This document shows positions 1 through 7,103 of a stretch of DNA of 36,193 bases, one piece after another. The translations under genes and the position numbers were made by a program. Positions within the stretch are counted from its first letter, which is position 1, and each line of letters starts with the position of its first letter. This DNA comes from Pseudalkalibacillus salsuginis (GTDB lineage Bacteria > Bacillota > Bacilli > Bacillales > Fictibacillaceae): positions 1 through 36,193 of the forward strand of contig NZ_JAKJHW010000015.1 of NCBI RefSeq assembly GCF_021646685.1. The letters are read 5' to 3'. The notes beneath the pieces are model-generated. The model saw only the letters and a program-made list of their open reading frames with translations, had not been told where the DNA came from and made no database searches.

Positions 1-98
1 TATCAATTCTTACGTCAATCTTAGAGAAACCGCCGTATACGGATCCGTACGTACGGTGGTGTGAGAGGTCGGGGGTTAGTCACCCCCTCCTACTCGAT
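1..98 (+). mobile_element. Group II intron, 3' end only (domains V and VI)
   Basis: The first 98 bases fold like the catalytic 3' end of a bacterial group II intron. Positions 29-37 (ACCGCCGTA) pair with 52-60 (TACGGTGGT), with one G-U pair. A two-base CG bulge at 50-51 and an apical TACG-GATC-CGTA hairpin complete a domain V shape, and a CGC triad lies at the stem base. Positions 63-98 form a domain VI-like stem (GGGGG paired with CCCCC) with an A at 92, seven bases from the proposed 3' end, where the branch-point A is expected. The sequence ends in CTACTCGAT, and symporter coding sequence starts immediately after on the other strand. The 5' part, including any reverse transcriptase gene, lies beyond the left edge. 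The boundary at 98 is inferred to within one or two bases. Confidence 0.8.
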
Positions 99-543
99 TC
101 AAGAAATCATTTAAGGCAGCAAAAGCAATTTTGCCAAGAAAGGTAATCGCAATTAAGTTAATAACAGCCATGATGCCCATGAACACGTCAGCTAAGCCCC
201 AAACGGTCTCAAGCGAAGATAACGATCCAAAAGCTACCATACCGATGACGGCAAGTCGATAAAGGGTTAAACAAACTTTGTTTGTCTTTATAAATCCAAT
301 GTCCGAAATGAACACGAACAACAAAATAATAATGGCGATAAAAACAGTTGCCCAAGATCCAATTTCAGCATTTAATGCAGTTTGCGTCACAACAATACCG
401 TTAGATTCAGAAGATTTATAAACACCTGATAATAAAATAATGAATGCTGTACAGCTACAATTAACAAATGTATCAACAAATACACCAAGTGCCTGGATAA
501 GACCTTGCTTTACATGGTGGGTTACATCTGCAGTCAGCTGCAT
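99..543 (-). pseudogene. Alanine/glycine:cation symporter (AGCS/AlsT family) remnant
   Basis: On the minus strand this encodes the C-terminal part of a sodium:alanine symporter. The segment around TADVTHHVKQGLIQALGVFV and the later WGLADVFMGIMAVINLIAI are typical of the last transmembrane helices of this family. Family members are about 450-490 residues; only about 145 remain. The N-terminal two thirds are absent: upstream of 543 no homologous reading frame continues, although a GGAGGT directly abuts the first ATG. About ten residues also seem to be missing inside (FVFISDIGFIK, where relatives carry an IIGNYYYGETN-like loop). The 3' end is cut by the group II intron at position 98. I infer a dead gene. 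Whether the tail resumes beyond the intron cannot be seen. Confidence 0.75.
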
Positions 544-641
544 ACCTCCATTAATGTTCTATAAAGTAAAAAGACTCGTCAACCTTGATATACCTTCTTT
601 TATACGTTAAGAAAGCATAGCTTTTCATCGATGCAGCTAAC

Positions 642-700
642 GTACCAGGCACCGATCAGGAAGCTAACAGCGCCAAGACATACTGATCGGTGCCTGGTAC
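642..700. repeat. REP-like palindrome, copy 1
   Basis: A perfect 18-bp inverted repeat: GTACCAGGCACCGATCAG at 642-659 and its complement at 683-700, with a 23-nt loop. The same 15-bp core (TACCAGGCACCGATC) forms the arms of the palindrome at 3068-3130, and a GTGCCAGGCAC variant recurs at 26456-26566. No T-run follows, so it is not an obvious terminator. Confidence 0.8.
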
Positions 701-724
701 ATATGAAATGGTAATCGATTCCTC

Positions 725-753
725 GTATGGATACATCCTCTTCATTCAAACTA
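725..753 (+). promoter_or_regulatory. Candidate sigma-G promoter of pdaA
   Basis: GTATG at 725-729 fits the sigma-G -35 pattern. After 17 bases, CAAACTA at 747-753 differs at one position from the -10 pattern CATnnTA. The site lies 32 bases before the pdaA start. pdaA is known to be expressed from sigma-G in the B. subtilis forespore, which makes the weak match more credible. Confidence 0.4.
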
Positions 754-784
754 AGACTATGGAAGGAAGAGAAAAAGGAGTCGA

Positions 785-1585
785 GTGCTGTTGAAGAAGT
801 TTACCATATTGATGTTGATTTTAAGCTTTATTTTATCTGTTCCGCTTGATGCTTTTGCTTATTCGAACCAGAAGCATGATTGGTTTTTCAAGAGAAGCAA
901 GGATCACCAGCCAGCTACAACCGATCAGAAATTCATTGATCTTCTTGAGAAGTACAATGGTTATTATATCGGGGATACACGTGAGAAAAATCTTTATCTC
1001 ACATTCGATAACGGGTATGAAAATGGGTACACGGAAAAAGTGCTTGATGTATTAAAGGCCAAAAAGGTTCCGGCCGCATTTTTCGTAACAGGACATTATC
1101 TTAATGATCAATCGGAGCTTGTGAAACGGATGGTAGCGGAAGGCCATATCGTCGGAAACCATTCGTGGCACCATCCTGACCTTACTACTGTAAGTGATGA
1201 ACGTCTGAAGCAGGAGCTTCAAAAAGTAAAAAATAAATACGAGGAACTTACAGGACAGAACGATATGATGTACCTGCGCCCGCCCCGTGGAGTTTTTAGT
1301 GAACGTACTTTAGCCCTTTCCGAAAAAGAAGGCTATATCAATGTATTCTGGTCACTGGCCTATATGGACTGGGTGACGAATCAGCAAAAAGGTGCTGATT
1401 ATGCTTACCGTAGCATCATGAAACAAATTCACCCGGGATCGATTTTATTGCTGCATTCGGTTTCGAAAGATAATGCGGAAGCACTCGGAAAGGTGATTGA
1501 TGACTTGCGGAAGCAAGGATATTCCTTTAAAAGCCTGGATCATCTTGTAGCGAACGACCGTATTCCTGACCCGATCGCAAACTGA
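785..1585 (+). CDS. pdaA: Polysaccharide deacetylase PdaA (spore cortex muramic-delta-lactam synthesis)
   Basis: PdaA removes the N-acetyl group from muramic acid in spore cortex peptidoglycan, a step in making the muramic delta-lactam that germination lytic enzymes recognise. The 266-residue protein has a signal peptide (residues 1-25, ending AFA) and then a NodB deacetylase domain. Visible motifs are TFDNG (73-77, Asp75 the expected base), the metal-binding HSWHHP (His126, His130), RPPRG (165-169) and LLLH (221-224). The TFDNGYENGY sequence and overall length match the PdaA subgroup. Translation starts at GTG 785, four bases after AAAGGAG; a TTG at 791 has better spacing (ten) and cannot be excluded. 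A sigma-G-like promoter precedes it and an intrinsic terminator follows, so it appears monocistronic. Confidence 0.93.
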   Translation: MLLKKFTILMLILSFILSVPLDAFAYSNQKHDWFFKRSKDHQPATTDQKFIDLLEKYNGYYIGDTREKNLYLTFDNGYENGYTEKVLDVLKAKKVPAAFFVTGHYLNDQSELVKRMVAEGHIVGNHSWHHPDLTTVSDERLKQELQKVKNKYEELTGQNDMMYLRPPRGVFSERTLALSEKEGYINVFWSLAYMDWVTNQQKGADYAYRSIMKQIHPGSILLLHSVSKDNAEALGKVIDDLRKQGYSFKSLDHLVANDRIPDPIAN

Positions 1586-1593
1586 ATAACAGA

Positions 1594-1632
1594 GGCAGCC
1601 TTTGATACCATTCCGGAGGTTGTCTTTTTCTG
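1594..1632 (+). terminator. Terminator after pdaA
   Basis: GGCAGCC at 1594-1600 pairs with GGTTGTC at 1618-1624 (two G-U pairs), followed by TTTTT. It lies just after the pdaA stop codon. Confidence 0.6.
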
Positions 1633-1641
1633 TTTGACCCG

Positions 1642-1650
1642 TGATATAAT
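1642..1650 (+). promoter_or_regulatory. Extended -10 promoter before the rRNA methyltransferase gene
   Basis: TGATATAAT at 1642-1650 is a perfect TATAAT with the TGn extension. The -35 region is poor (TTGTCT at 1620-1625), as is common for extended -10 promoters. It overlaps the end of the pdaA terminator and lies about 30 bases before the start codon. Confidence 0.55.
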
Positions 1651-1681
1651 AGGTCCGATTATAAAAGGACGGAGTGTATGT

Positions 1682-3064
1682 ATGAAATCAACTGAAACAA
1701 AGCTGAAAGCAGGAGACACCATCCGGTTAGCCATCAAACGGTTAGGGATCAACGGAGAAGGCATCGGTTTTTACAATAAAAAGGTCACCTTCGTAACAGG
1801 AGCGCTTCCGGGGGAAGAAGTGATCGCAAGGGTGACGAAACCACTGCCTAACCGTATTGAAGCTGAAATGGTATCGATCAAAAAGAGATCGAAGGACCGT
1901 GTCAAACCGCCTTGCCCGATTTATGAACAATGCGGCGGCTGTCAGCTTCAGCATTTACGTTATGAAGCGCAGTTGAAAGAAAAGAAGGATATCGTACGGC
2001 AAGCATTCAGCCGATATACTGATTTTGACGCCCATCACTTGCCTTTGAAAGATACGATCGGGATGGAAGACCCATGGAATTACAGGAATAAAAGCCAGTT
2101 CCAGGTGGCTAAAAAAGGTGCAAGTGTGCTGGCTGGATTGTACGGTCTTGGCTCCCATAAACTGATCGATCTATCGAATTGTATGGTCCAGCATCCACAA
2201 ACAACAAGTGCCACGAATACGGTAAAAAAGATTTTAGAGGACTTGAACATCTCAATTTATAATGAGCGGGAACGGTCGGGGATTGTAAGGACCATAGTCA
2301 CCCGTGTAAGTTTCAGGACAGAAAAGGTTCAAGTCGTGTTAATCACGACTCAGCGGGAGATTCCGAAAAAGGATTTGCTTATAAAGGAAATGAAGAAGCG
2401 ACTTCCAGAAGTCACGTCCATTCTCCAGAACATCAATGGCCAGAAAACCTCACTGATATTTGGAGATGAAACCATTCATTTAGAAGGCGATCAGACGATT
2501 CAAGAAACGTTAGGTGATCTTTCCTTCGAATTATCAGCAAGAGCTTTCTTCCAATTGAATCCTGTACAGACAGTCAAGCTTTATAACGAAGCCCGGAAAG
2601 CAGCGAAACTGACAGGGGAAGAGAAGGTGGTCGATGCTTATTGCGGTGTTGGGACGATCGGATTGTGGCTTTCAGAACGTGCTGGGGAGGTACGCGGTAT
2701 GGATGTCATTGAAGAATCGATCAAGGATGCTAACGAAAATGCCGCACGTCACGGAATTAATAATGCAACTTACGTAACCGGGAAAGCAGAAGAACTGCTG
2801 CCGAAATGGCTGAAGGAAGGGTGGAAACCGGATGTCATCGTCGTCGATCCACCAAGGACCGGATGCGATATGACCTTTTTGAAGACGGTGGCAAAAATCC
2901 AACCGAAACGGATGGTATATGTTTCTTGCAACCCATCCACATTGGCGAAAGATGTGGACTATCTTACCAAACACAGCGGCTTTAAAATCGAACGACTCCA
3001 GCCTGTGGATATGTTTCCACATACAGCACACGTCGAAGCCATCGCCACCTTAGTAAGAAAGTAA
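1682..3064 (+). CDS. rlmD: 23S rRNA (uracil-5-)-methyltransferase, RlmD/RlmCD (TrmA/RumA) family
   Basis: This enzyme family transfers a methyl group from SAM to C5 of uridines in 23S rRNA. The 460-residue protein has an N-terminal TRAM RNA-binding domain (about 5-65). Four cysteines for a 4Fe-4S cluster follow (Cys78, Cys84, Cys87, Cys167). The SAM motif is [10 protein letters not shown] (318-327), then VVDPPRTGC (387-395), with the catalytic Cys416 in [11 protein letters not shown] 1682 lies seven bases after AAAGGACGGAG; the frame is open further upstream but without a binding site. B. subtilis has two paralogues, YefA (RlmCD) and YfjO. The pdaA neighbour suggests the YfjO position, so the exact target uridine is uncertain. 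The palindrome and T-run at 3068-3138 terminate it. Confidence 0.9.
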   Translation: MKSTETKLKAGDTIRLAIKRLGINGEGIGFYNKKVTFVTGALPGEEVIARVTKPLPNRIEAEMVSIKKRSKDRVKPPCPIYEQCGGCQLQHLRYEAQLKEKKDIVRQAFSRYTDFDAHHLPLKDTIGMEDPWNYRNKSQFQVAKKGASVLAGLYGLGSHKLIDLSNCMVQHPQTTSATNTVKKILEDLNISIYNERERSGIVRTIVTRVSFRTEKVQVVLITTQREIPKKDLLIKEMKKRLPEVTSILQNINGQKTSLIFGDETIHLEGDQTIQETLGDLSFELSARAFFQLNPVQTVKLYNEARKAAKLTGEEKVVDAYCGVGTIGLWLSERAGEVRGMDVIEESIKDANENAARHGINNATYVTGKAEELLPKWLKEGWKPDVIVVDPPRTGCDMTFLKTVAKIQPKRMVYVSCNPSTLAKDVDYLTKHSGFKIERLQPVDMFPHTAHVEAIATLVRK

Positions 3065-3067
3065 CAT

Positions 3068-3138
3068 GTGTACCAGGCACCGATCGGGACTCCTTGGGGC
3101 ACAAGGGTTCCGGATCGGTGCCTGGTACACTTTTTTTT
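3068..3138. repeat. REP-like palindrome, copy 2, doubling as terminator
   Basis: GTGTACCAGGCACCGATC at 3068-3085 pairs perfectly with 3113-3130 across a 27-nt loop, followed by eight Ts (3131-3138). It shares its core arm with the element at 642-700. The T-run suggests it ends transcription of the upstream methyltransferase gene. A weaker inner pairing in the loop (CCTTG with CAAGG) may extend the stem. Confidence 0.8.
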
Positions 3139-3147
3139 ATCAACAGT

Positions 3148-3260
3148 TTATCCACACAGTTGGGATAAATTGATATGAGGTCTGACAAGTTATTCACGTT
3201 TTTATTCACATTGTCCACATGTTCGATACACGTTTATACACATATCCACATTCATCCACA
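3148..3260 (+). promoter_or_regulatory. DnaA-box cluster (seven 9-mers, same strand)
   Basis: Seven matches to the DnaA box TTATNCACA lie within 113 bp, all on the plus strand. Exact matches are TTATCCACA (3148), TTATTCACA (3202) and TTATACACA (3234). One-mismatch copies are TTATTCACG (3190), TTGTCCACA (3211), ATATCCACA (3242) and TCATCCACA (3252). The last boxes are head-to-tail with one- to two-base gaps or a one-base overlap. The region contains no gene and lies between two convergent genes. No dnaA or dnaN gene is nearby, so this is not oriC in the usual layout. DnaA binding is inferred from sequence only. Confidence 0.7.
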
Positions 3261-3272
3261 GGGGATAATCAA

Positions 3273-3308
3273 AACAAAGGAGACTTGCCGGGGAAGGGAC
3301 AAGTCTCC
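3273..3308 (-). terminator. Terminator after yfhD-like gene
   Basis: GGAGACTTG at 3279-3287 pairs perfectly with CAAGTCTCC at 3300-3308. On the minus strand the stem is followed by TTTGTTTT (3271-3278 region). It lies 19 bases beyond the yfhD stop codon. Confidence 0.7.
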
Positions 3309-3326
3309 TGTTCAGTCTTACAGAGG

Positions 3327-3485
3327 TTATTTACGTCTTGCGCGACGATCAGCCGCCCGTGCTCTCTCCTGCGCTTGCAGATCATCAGAGTCGGCAAGCT
3401 CTTGGGAAAACTCGACATCACGACCATCAGGTGCGATGTTCTGTTTGTTCTGTGCTTGGTTGCGAGAACGTTTGTCTTTTCCCAT
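3327..3485 (-). CDS. yfhD: YfhD family small protein
   Basis: A 52-residue, very hydrophilic protein of unknown function. The N-terminus is basic and Asn/Gln-rich (MGKDKRSRNQAQNKQN). A conserved DVEFSQELAD segment follows at about residues 23-32, then an Ala/Arg-rich helix (AQERARAADRRARRK). This pattern matches my memory of the YfhD family of Bacillus, and yfhD lies near yfhF and recX in B. subtilis too. The start at 3485 follows AAGGAGGG with eight bases. A hairpin (GAGAGG-TCAT-CCTCTC, 3512-3527) lies in its leader. No catalytic motif or membrane segment is visible. Confidence 0.75.
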   Translation of the reverse strand: MGKDKRSRNQAQNKQNIAPDGRDVEFSQELADSDDLQAQERARAADRRARRK

Positions 3486-3855
3486 GAGTGAACCCTCCTT
3501 AGACAAATGGTGAGAGGATGACCTCTCGTTTATTATGATGTACAATCGTCAGGGAACTATAAGAGGAAAGAATGGGTAAACGTGTGAAAAATTGTAGTCA
3601 TCCACATGTGTATAACTGGATTGGTTTGATGTACCTCAAGACATTTTTAATGATTAAAGTCCTGGTCTGCGCGATTATCCTTAAAGTCCGCGTAATAATT
3701 TAAATAATAGTGTAACTAATCCTGAAAATGGCGATACCATCCACAACATTCTCGGATTCATTCCTTCAATCAATCTCCATTGGCTAAATCTATTTGAGCC
3801 CATTAAAAGACCTGACCCCACCTGGGCCAGGTCATCCATCATACAGTATACGTTT
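3486..3855. other. Intergenic region between yfhD and the GNAT gene
   Basis: This 370-base stretch has no convincing gene. It holds the yfhD leader hairpin (3512-3527), two abutting DnaA-box-like sites (TCATCCACA at 3598-3606 on plus and TTATACACA at 3607-3615 on minus) and the GNAT terminator (3803-3833). A 26-codon minus-strand frame ending at 3681 (MNPRMLWMVSPFSGLVTLLF...) has a crowded GAAGGA directly before its ATG and lies beyond the terminator. I do not call it a gene. Confidence 0.5.
3803..3833 (-). terminator. Terminator after GNAT gene
   Basis: GACCTG at 3809-3814 pairs with CAGGTC at 3828-3833. On the minus strand TTTTAA follows. It begins about 20 bases past the GNAT stop codon. 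Confidence 0.6.
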
Positions 3856-4407
3856 TTAAGCCTCCATTGCTTCTTCGATAAGAGAAGACTGGCGTGCAGT
3901 GTACATATAGTAAGTATCCCGTTCAATTTGAAACAGGTTATACACATCTTCCTTCGCATTCAATTGTTCGCAGATGTCCGGTCTTGTTTCATTCGCGAGC
4001 GAAACGTATGGTATCTTCAATGCCGCGCGTTCTGACCGAGGATTCGTTTTACGGATCCGCATGAAGATCGTTTGAATGTTTTTTTCGAAAAACAACTCAT
4101 TGAAAAATAGTTCTTTCGCCGTTTGATTATAGCCTTTTCCGTGGTATGGCTTGCCGATCCATGTTCCTAAAAAACCACAGTTATCCTGGATATCGAACAG
4201 GTTGATCGTACCGATCGGGCTTCCCCATTCATCTAAAATTGTTCTTGAGATCAGTTCCCCATTCTCTTCCGCCTCTATTGTCTGCTTTGTCAAAAAGATG
4301 AACTCTTCGACGGATCCAGCTTTGTGGCGCACAAAGGGGAAGACAGCCGGGTCTGCCATCAATTCATAAAGAACATGACATTCATTAAGATCACGTTTCT
4401 TTAACAT
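3856..4407 (-). CDS. GNAT family N-acetyltransferase
   Basis: A 183-residue acetyl-CoA dependent acetyltransferase of the RimJ/RimL-like type. The acetyl-CoA binding motif A is around residues 85-105 (GTWIGKPYHGKGYNQTAKEL; the Q/R-x-x-G-x-G/A core is represented by YHGKGY). Earlier, SRTILDEWGSPIGTINLFDI gives the central beta strands. The substrate cannot be told. The start at 4407 lies nine bases after GGGAGG; an in-frame ATG three codons upstream touches the SD and is less likely. An 8-bp perfect hairpin (GAGGGTAG/CTACCCTC, 4426-4447) lies just upstream of the SD and could affect expression. It has its own terminator and is probably monocistronic. Confidence 0.8.
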   Translation of the reverse strand: MLKKRDLNECHVLYELMADPAVFPFVRHKAGSVEEFIFLTKQTIEAEENGELISRTILDEWGSPIGTINLFDIQDNCGFLGTWIGKPYHGKGYNQTAKELFFNELFFEKNIQTIFMRIRKTNPRSERAALKIPYVSLANETRPDICEQLNAKEDVYNLFQIERDTYYMYTARQSSLIEEAMEA

Positions 4408-4799
4408 GTTATACATCCTCCCAAAGAGGGTAGTCGACTCTACCCTCGAATTAAAATTTCTAATTCGGGGTGGGAATCGAACCCACTAAGACCAGATGTA
4501 CTGGTGGCGCACCAATTGCCTTCCCTTACCTTTAAAATATTCTGTTTTGATTCCATTTTGCCAAACGACGAAAACATGGCTGAATCCCACGCGCGCCATG
4601 ACTTTGCCACGCTTGCTTTATAACCATATCATAATCGATTTATATCCAAAATGGAACCAATATTTTTTGTTGAAATTCATCTTTTTTTGTCGAGGGTACT
4701 TGGCCTTATATCGTATGTTATTCCATCGCAATTCGTTCGTTTTCAACATGAAATTGGACAAGTATTCAGGCCATATGCGAATCGTCTCGGCCTTGTTCT
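4408..4799. other. Intergenic region with hairpins and a tRNA-like relic
   Basis: This 392-base stretch lies between the amidohydrolase stop and the GNAT start, both on minus. It holds the GNAT leader hairpin (4426-4447), an AT-rich inverted repeat CGAATTA/TAATTCG (4447-4467) and the tRNA-like segment at 4461-4520. A minus-strand frame of 38 codons overlaps the tRNA-like part (MARVGFSHVFVVWQNGIKTE..., about 4488-4604) without a ribosome binding site. A 61-codon frame from TTG 4803 likewise has no support. I call no protein gene here. Confidence 0.4.
4461..4520 (-). other. tRNA-like relic (D-arm, short anticodon arm, T-arm)
   Basis: On the minus strand, 4520-4506 resembles a D-arm (GGC-AATTGGT-GCGCC). 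Next, 4505-4491 is a 5-bp stem with only a 5-nt loop (ACCAG-TACAT-CTGGT). Then, after a four-base spacer, 4486-4470 is a textbook T-arm (GTGGG-TTCGATT-CCCAC). The bases that should form the acceptor stem (CCCGAAT after the T-arm) have no complement upstream, and the anticodon loop is two bases short. It cannot be a working tRNA; it may be a decayed tRNA gene or coincidence. Confidence 0.3.
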
Positions 4800-5924
4800 T
4801 CAATTGAATTTCTTGTACACGATATGACCGCCGATCATTGTCAGATTCGGTAAGGCTGAAAAATGGAAAGGATGGTCATTCCATAACGTGATGTCCGCAT
4901 CTTTTCCGATTTCTAAACTTCCTACCCTGTCGTCAATGCCGAGATTTTTTGCGGGATTGATCGTGATTCCCGCAAGCGAATTCTCAACCGATAGCCCTTC
5001 ACGGACCGCTATGGCAGCGCACACATTCAAATATTGGATCGGTGTATAAGGATGATCTGTCGTAATCGACACAGTAACACCGTGATCAGTCAAAACCTTA
5101 TACGTCTGCCATGTCTTGTTTTTCAGCTCTATTTTGGATTTCCTTGTCAAGGTTGGTCCAACGGATACTTGGAGATTACGGTCAATGAGTTCTGAAGCGA
5201 CCAGATGCCCTTCTGTACAATGCTCAATCCGCAAATCCAGCCCAAATTCATCTGCGAATCGGAGTGCAGATAGAATGTCGTCTGCACGGTGGGCGTGGAT
5301 ACGGACTGGCATCTCCCGTTTCAAAACGGAAATAATCGGAGAAGTCCGTATGCAATCAGGGTTATCTGTGTTGATTGCTTTATAAAATTCTTCCCGTAGC
5401 ATTCCCATGATCCCCATCCGGGTAATCGAATCGTTATGGCGCCCGCTGTGAATACGTTTCGGATTCTCACCGAGGGCGATTTTCAAACCTGCTTTTTCTT
5501 TCATGATCATTTTCTGGATATTCTGGCCGTATGTTTTTATGACAGCAGTCTGTCCGCCGATGACATTCGCACTTCCAGGCATAACGTGAGCTGTTGTTAT
5601 TCCGAATTTGATGGCATCGTTAAACGCGATGTCCAAAGGATGTACCCCATCTATTGCTCTGATATGAGGTGTGAGGGGCTCGTGAGTTTCATTTGCATCG
5701 TTTCCAGCCCATCCGGTTCCTTCGTCATATAAACCCAAATGAGTATGTACATCAATGAAACCAGGCAGCAAGTGCATACCAGAGGCGTCAATCACTTTTG
5801 TGTAGCGATCACTATTGATCTTGTCTGCCATATTTTTGATTTTCCCGTCCTTAATCAAAAGATCCCCTTGAAATGGGGCAGACGTAACGGGATAAAGAAT
5901 TGCATTTTTGAATAACGTTTTCAT
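4800..5924 (-). CDS. Amidohydrolase family protein (imidazolonepropionase-like)
   Basis: A 374-residue metal-dependent hydrolase of the amidohydrolase superfamily. The first metal motif HxH is in FIDVHTHLG (about residues 57-65). Further metal or active-site candidates are RIHAHRAD (about 210-217), RIEHCTEGH (about 232-240) and TTDHPY (about 287-292), in the order expected for this fold. N- and C-terminal strands form the small composite beta domain, ending with IGKDADITLWNDHPF, a typical amidohydrolase tail. The substrate is unknown; relatives are annotated only as amidohydrolases. The start at 5924 follows GAGG with seven bases; the frame extends 16 codons further upstream without an SD. 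It is a single gene on minus and no terminator is evident after it. Confidence 0.82.
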   Translation of the reverse strand: MKTLFKNAILYPVTSAPFQGDLLIKDGKIKNMADKINSDRYTKVIDASGMHLLPGFIDVHTHLGLYDEGTGWAGNDANETHEPLTPHIRAIDGVHPLDIAFNDAIKFGITTAHVMPGSANVIGGQTAVIKTYGQNIQKMIMKEKAGLKIALGENPKRIHSGRHNDSITRMGIMGMLREEFYKAINTDNPDCIRTSPIISVLKREMPVRIHAHRADDILSALRFADEFGLDLRIEHCTEGHLVASELIDRNLQVSVGPTLTRKSKIELKNKTWQTYKVLTDHGVTVSITTDHPYTPIQYLNVCAAIAVREGLSVENSLAGITINPAKNLGIDDRVGSLEIGKDADITLWNDHPFHFSALPNLTMIGGHIVYKKFN

Positions 5925-6017
5925 GCTATACCTCTTTCTATAAATGAACGATTGGATCGCGTAATTTTCCAAACTTGGTCCTTGGATCCAGTATATTCAA
6001 TTTGGGCTTAACCCACG

Positions 6018-6081
6018 CCTTAAAATGGCTCAGGTACGGCCGCTTTTAAAATCAAGTATAGCTTTAACATGCATTTTAAGG
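6018..6081. repeat. 10-bp inverted repeat with long loop
   Basis: CCTTAAAATG at 6018-6027 and CATTTTAAGG at 6072-6081 are perfect complements separated by 44 bases. They lie between the yfhF stop and the amidohydrolase start. There is no T-run. Function unknown. Confidence 0.35.
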
Positions 6082-6092
6082 AAGATTTTTTA

Positions 6093-6992
6093 TCATTCGT
6101 AAATGGCTGTCAACGCAGATGAAAGGGTTGGATAATTGAACCTATATTCATGATCAAGTGCTTTCTGTGGATAAACCTTTTGTCCTTCCAGGATCAAGGA
6201 GCTCATTTCACCTAAGGTTACACGCAATACAAAACCAGGCAATGGAAACCAATGGGGACGATTCAAACAGCGTCCGAGAAGTCTTCCAAAGTCATTCATC
6301 TGGACAGGGTGGGGTGATGTTGTATTTAAAGCCCCTTCAATTTGCTTGTTTTGGATTGCAAAATCAATAAGCCCGATAACATCACGGATATGGATCCATG
6401 AATACCATTGTTCACCTGTACCGATCGGACCTCCGCCATAAAGCTTATATGGAAGTGCCATACGGGGTAAAGCACCTTCATCTTTATCAAGAATGAGACC
6501 GAATCTTGTACAAACGACTCGTACCCCGTTTTCCTTTGCATTCAATGCCTCTCTTTCCCATTGCTTTGTTACTTCAGCGAGGAATCCGCCACCCGGTTCT
6601 TCTGACCACTCATCGAATTTTTCAGTTTCAGAGGTACCGTAGTAACCGACAGCAGAAGCATTGATCAACACTTCAGGCTTCGTTTCCTGCAGCTTAATCA
6701 GGTTTAAGATCGAACGGGTTGCCTGGATTCTGCTAGATAGGATTTCTTCTTTCTTTTCTTCTGTCCATCTTCCGTTGATTGATTCACCAGCGAGGTTCAC
6801 GATGGCATCAAGCCGCGGGAGTTCGTTCAGTTGATGATCATCTGAAAGCCATTTAATGTAGGTCACTCTTTCCTTTTCCGGTTTCCCATCAGGATTCCGT
6901 GTCAAAATATAAACGTCATGACCATTATCGGTCAAATGATCAGTCAACGCTTGTCCTACAAATCCAGAACCACCTGAGACGGCAATTTTCAT
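6093..6992 (-). CDS. yfhF: TIGR01777-type NAD-dependent epimerase/dehydratase, YfhF
   Basis: A 299-residue extended short-chain dehydrogenase of the YfhF/SulA-like group. The N-terminal nucleotide-binding motif is GGSGFVG (7-13). NLAGE (66-70) and SAVGYYG (113-119) follow, the latter supplying the usual Tyr. The C-terminal ~50 residues (GQKVYPQKALDHEYRFNYP...) match the small DUF1731 domain found in this group. The biochemical substrate is not established. The ATG at 6992 follows GGAGGG with six bases. It is divergent from recX with 111 bases between, the same arrangement as in B. subtilis, so the two promoters share this gap. Confidence 0.88.
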   Translation of the reverse strand: MKIAVSGGSGFVGQALTDHLTDNGHDVYILTRNPDGKPEKERVTYIKWLSDDHQLNELPRLDAIVNLAGESINGRWTEEKKEEILSSRIQATRSILNLIKLQETKPEVLINASAVGYYGTSETEKFDEWSEEPGGGFLAEVTKQWEREALNAKENGVRVVCTRFGLILDKDEGALPRMALPYKLYGGGPIGTGEQWYSWIHIRDVIGLIDFAIQNKQIEGALNTTSPHPVQMNDFGRLLGRCLNRPHWFPLPGFVLRVTLGEMSSLILEGQKVYPQKALDHEYRFNYPTLSSALTAIYE

Positions 6993-7103
6993 CTATATCC
7001 CTCCTCAACCAGTATACTAAATAGTTCTCTATAGATTGTGTTTTCCCTTTTTAAGACAGGTTAATCAATAGATATGATAAAATATCAATGAGGTGGTGAT
7101 CCG

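Noticed and set aside
3148-3260. oriC
   Set aside because: No dnaA, dnaN, rpmH or gyrase genes are near and no AT-rich unwinding element adjoins the boxes; gene order places this near a ygxA-rrn locus instead.
3681-3800. Small hydrophobic minus-strand ORF (MNPRMLWMVSPFSGLVTLLF...)
   Set aside because: It lies beyond the GNAT terminator and its GAAGGA touches the ATG; no family recognised. It could be revisited if conserved in relatives.
3938-3946. Exact DnaA box TTATACACA inside the GNAT gene, and another (TTATCCACA on minus) at 6166-6174 inside yfhF
   Set aside because: Single boxes within coding sequence are expected by chance and explained by codons.
4496-4807. 103-codon plus-strand and 61-codon minus-strand frames in the gap before the amidohydrolase gene
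   Set aside because: Neither has an SD or recognisable sequence; base composition looks non-coding.
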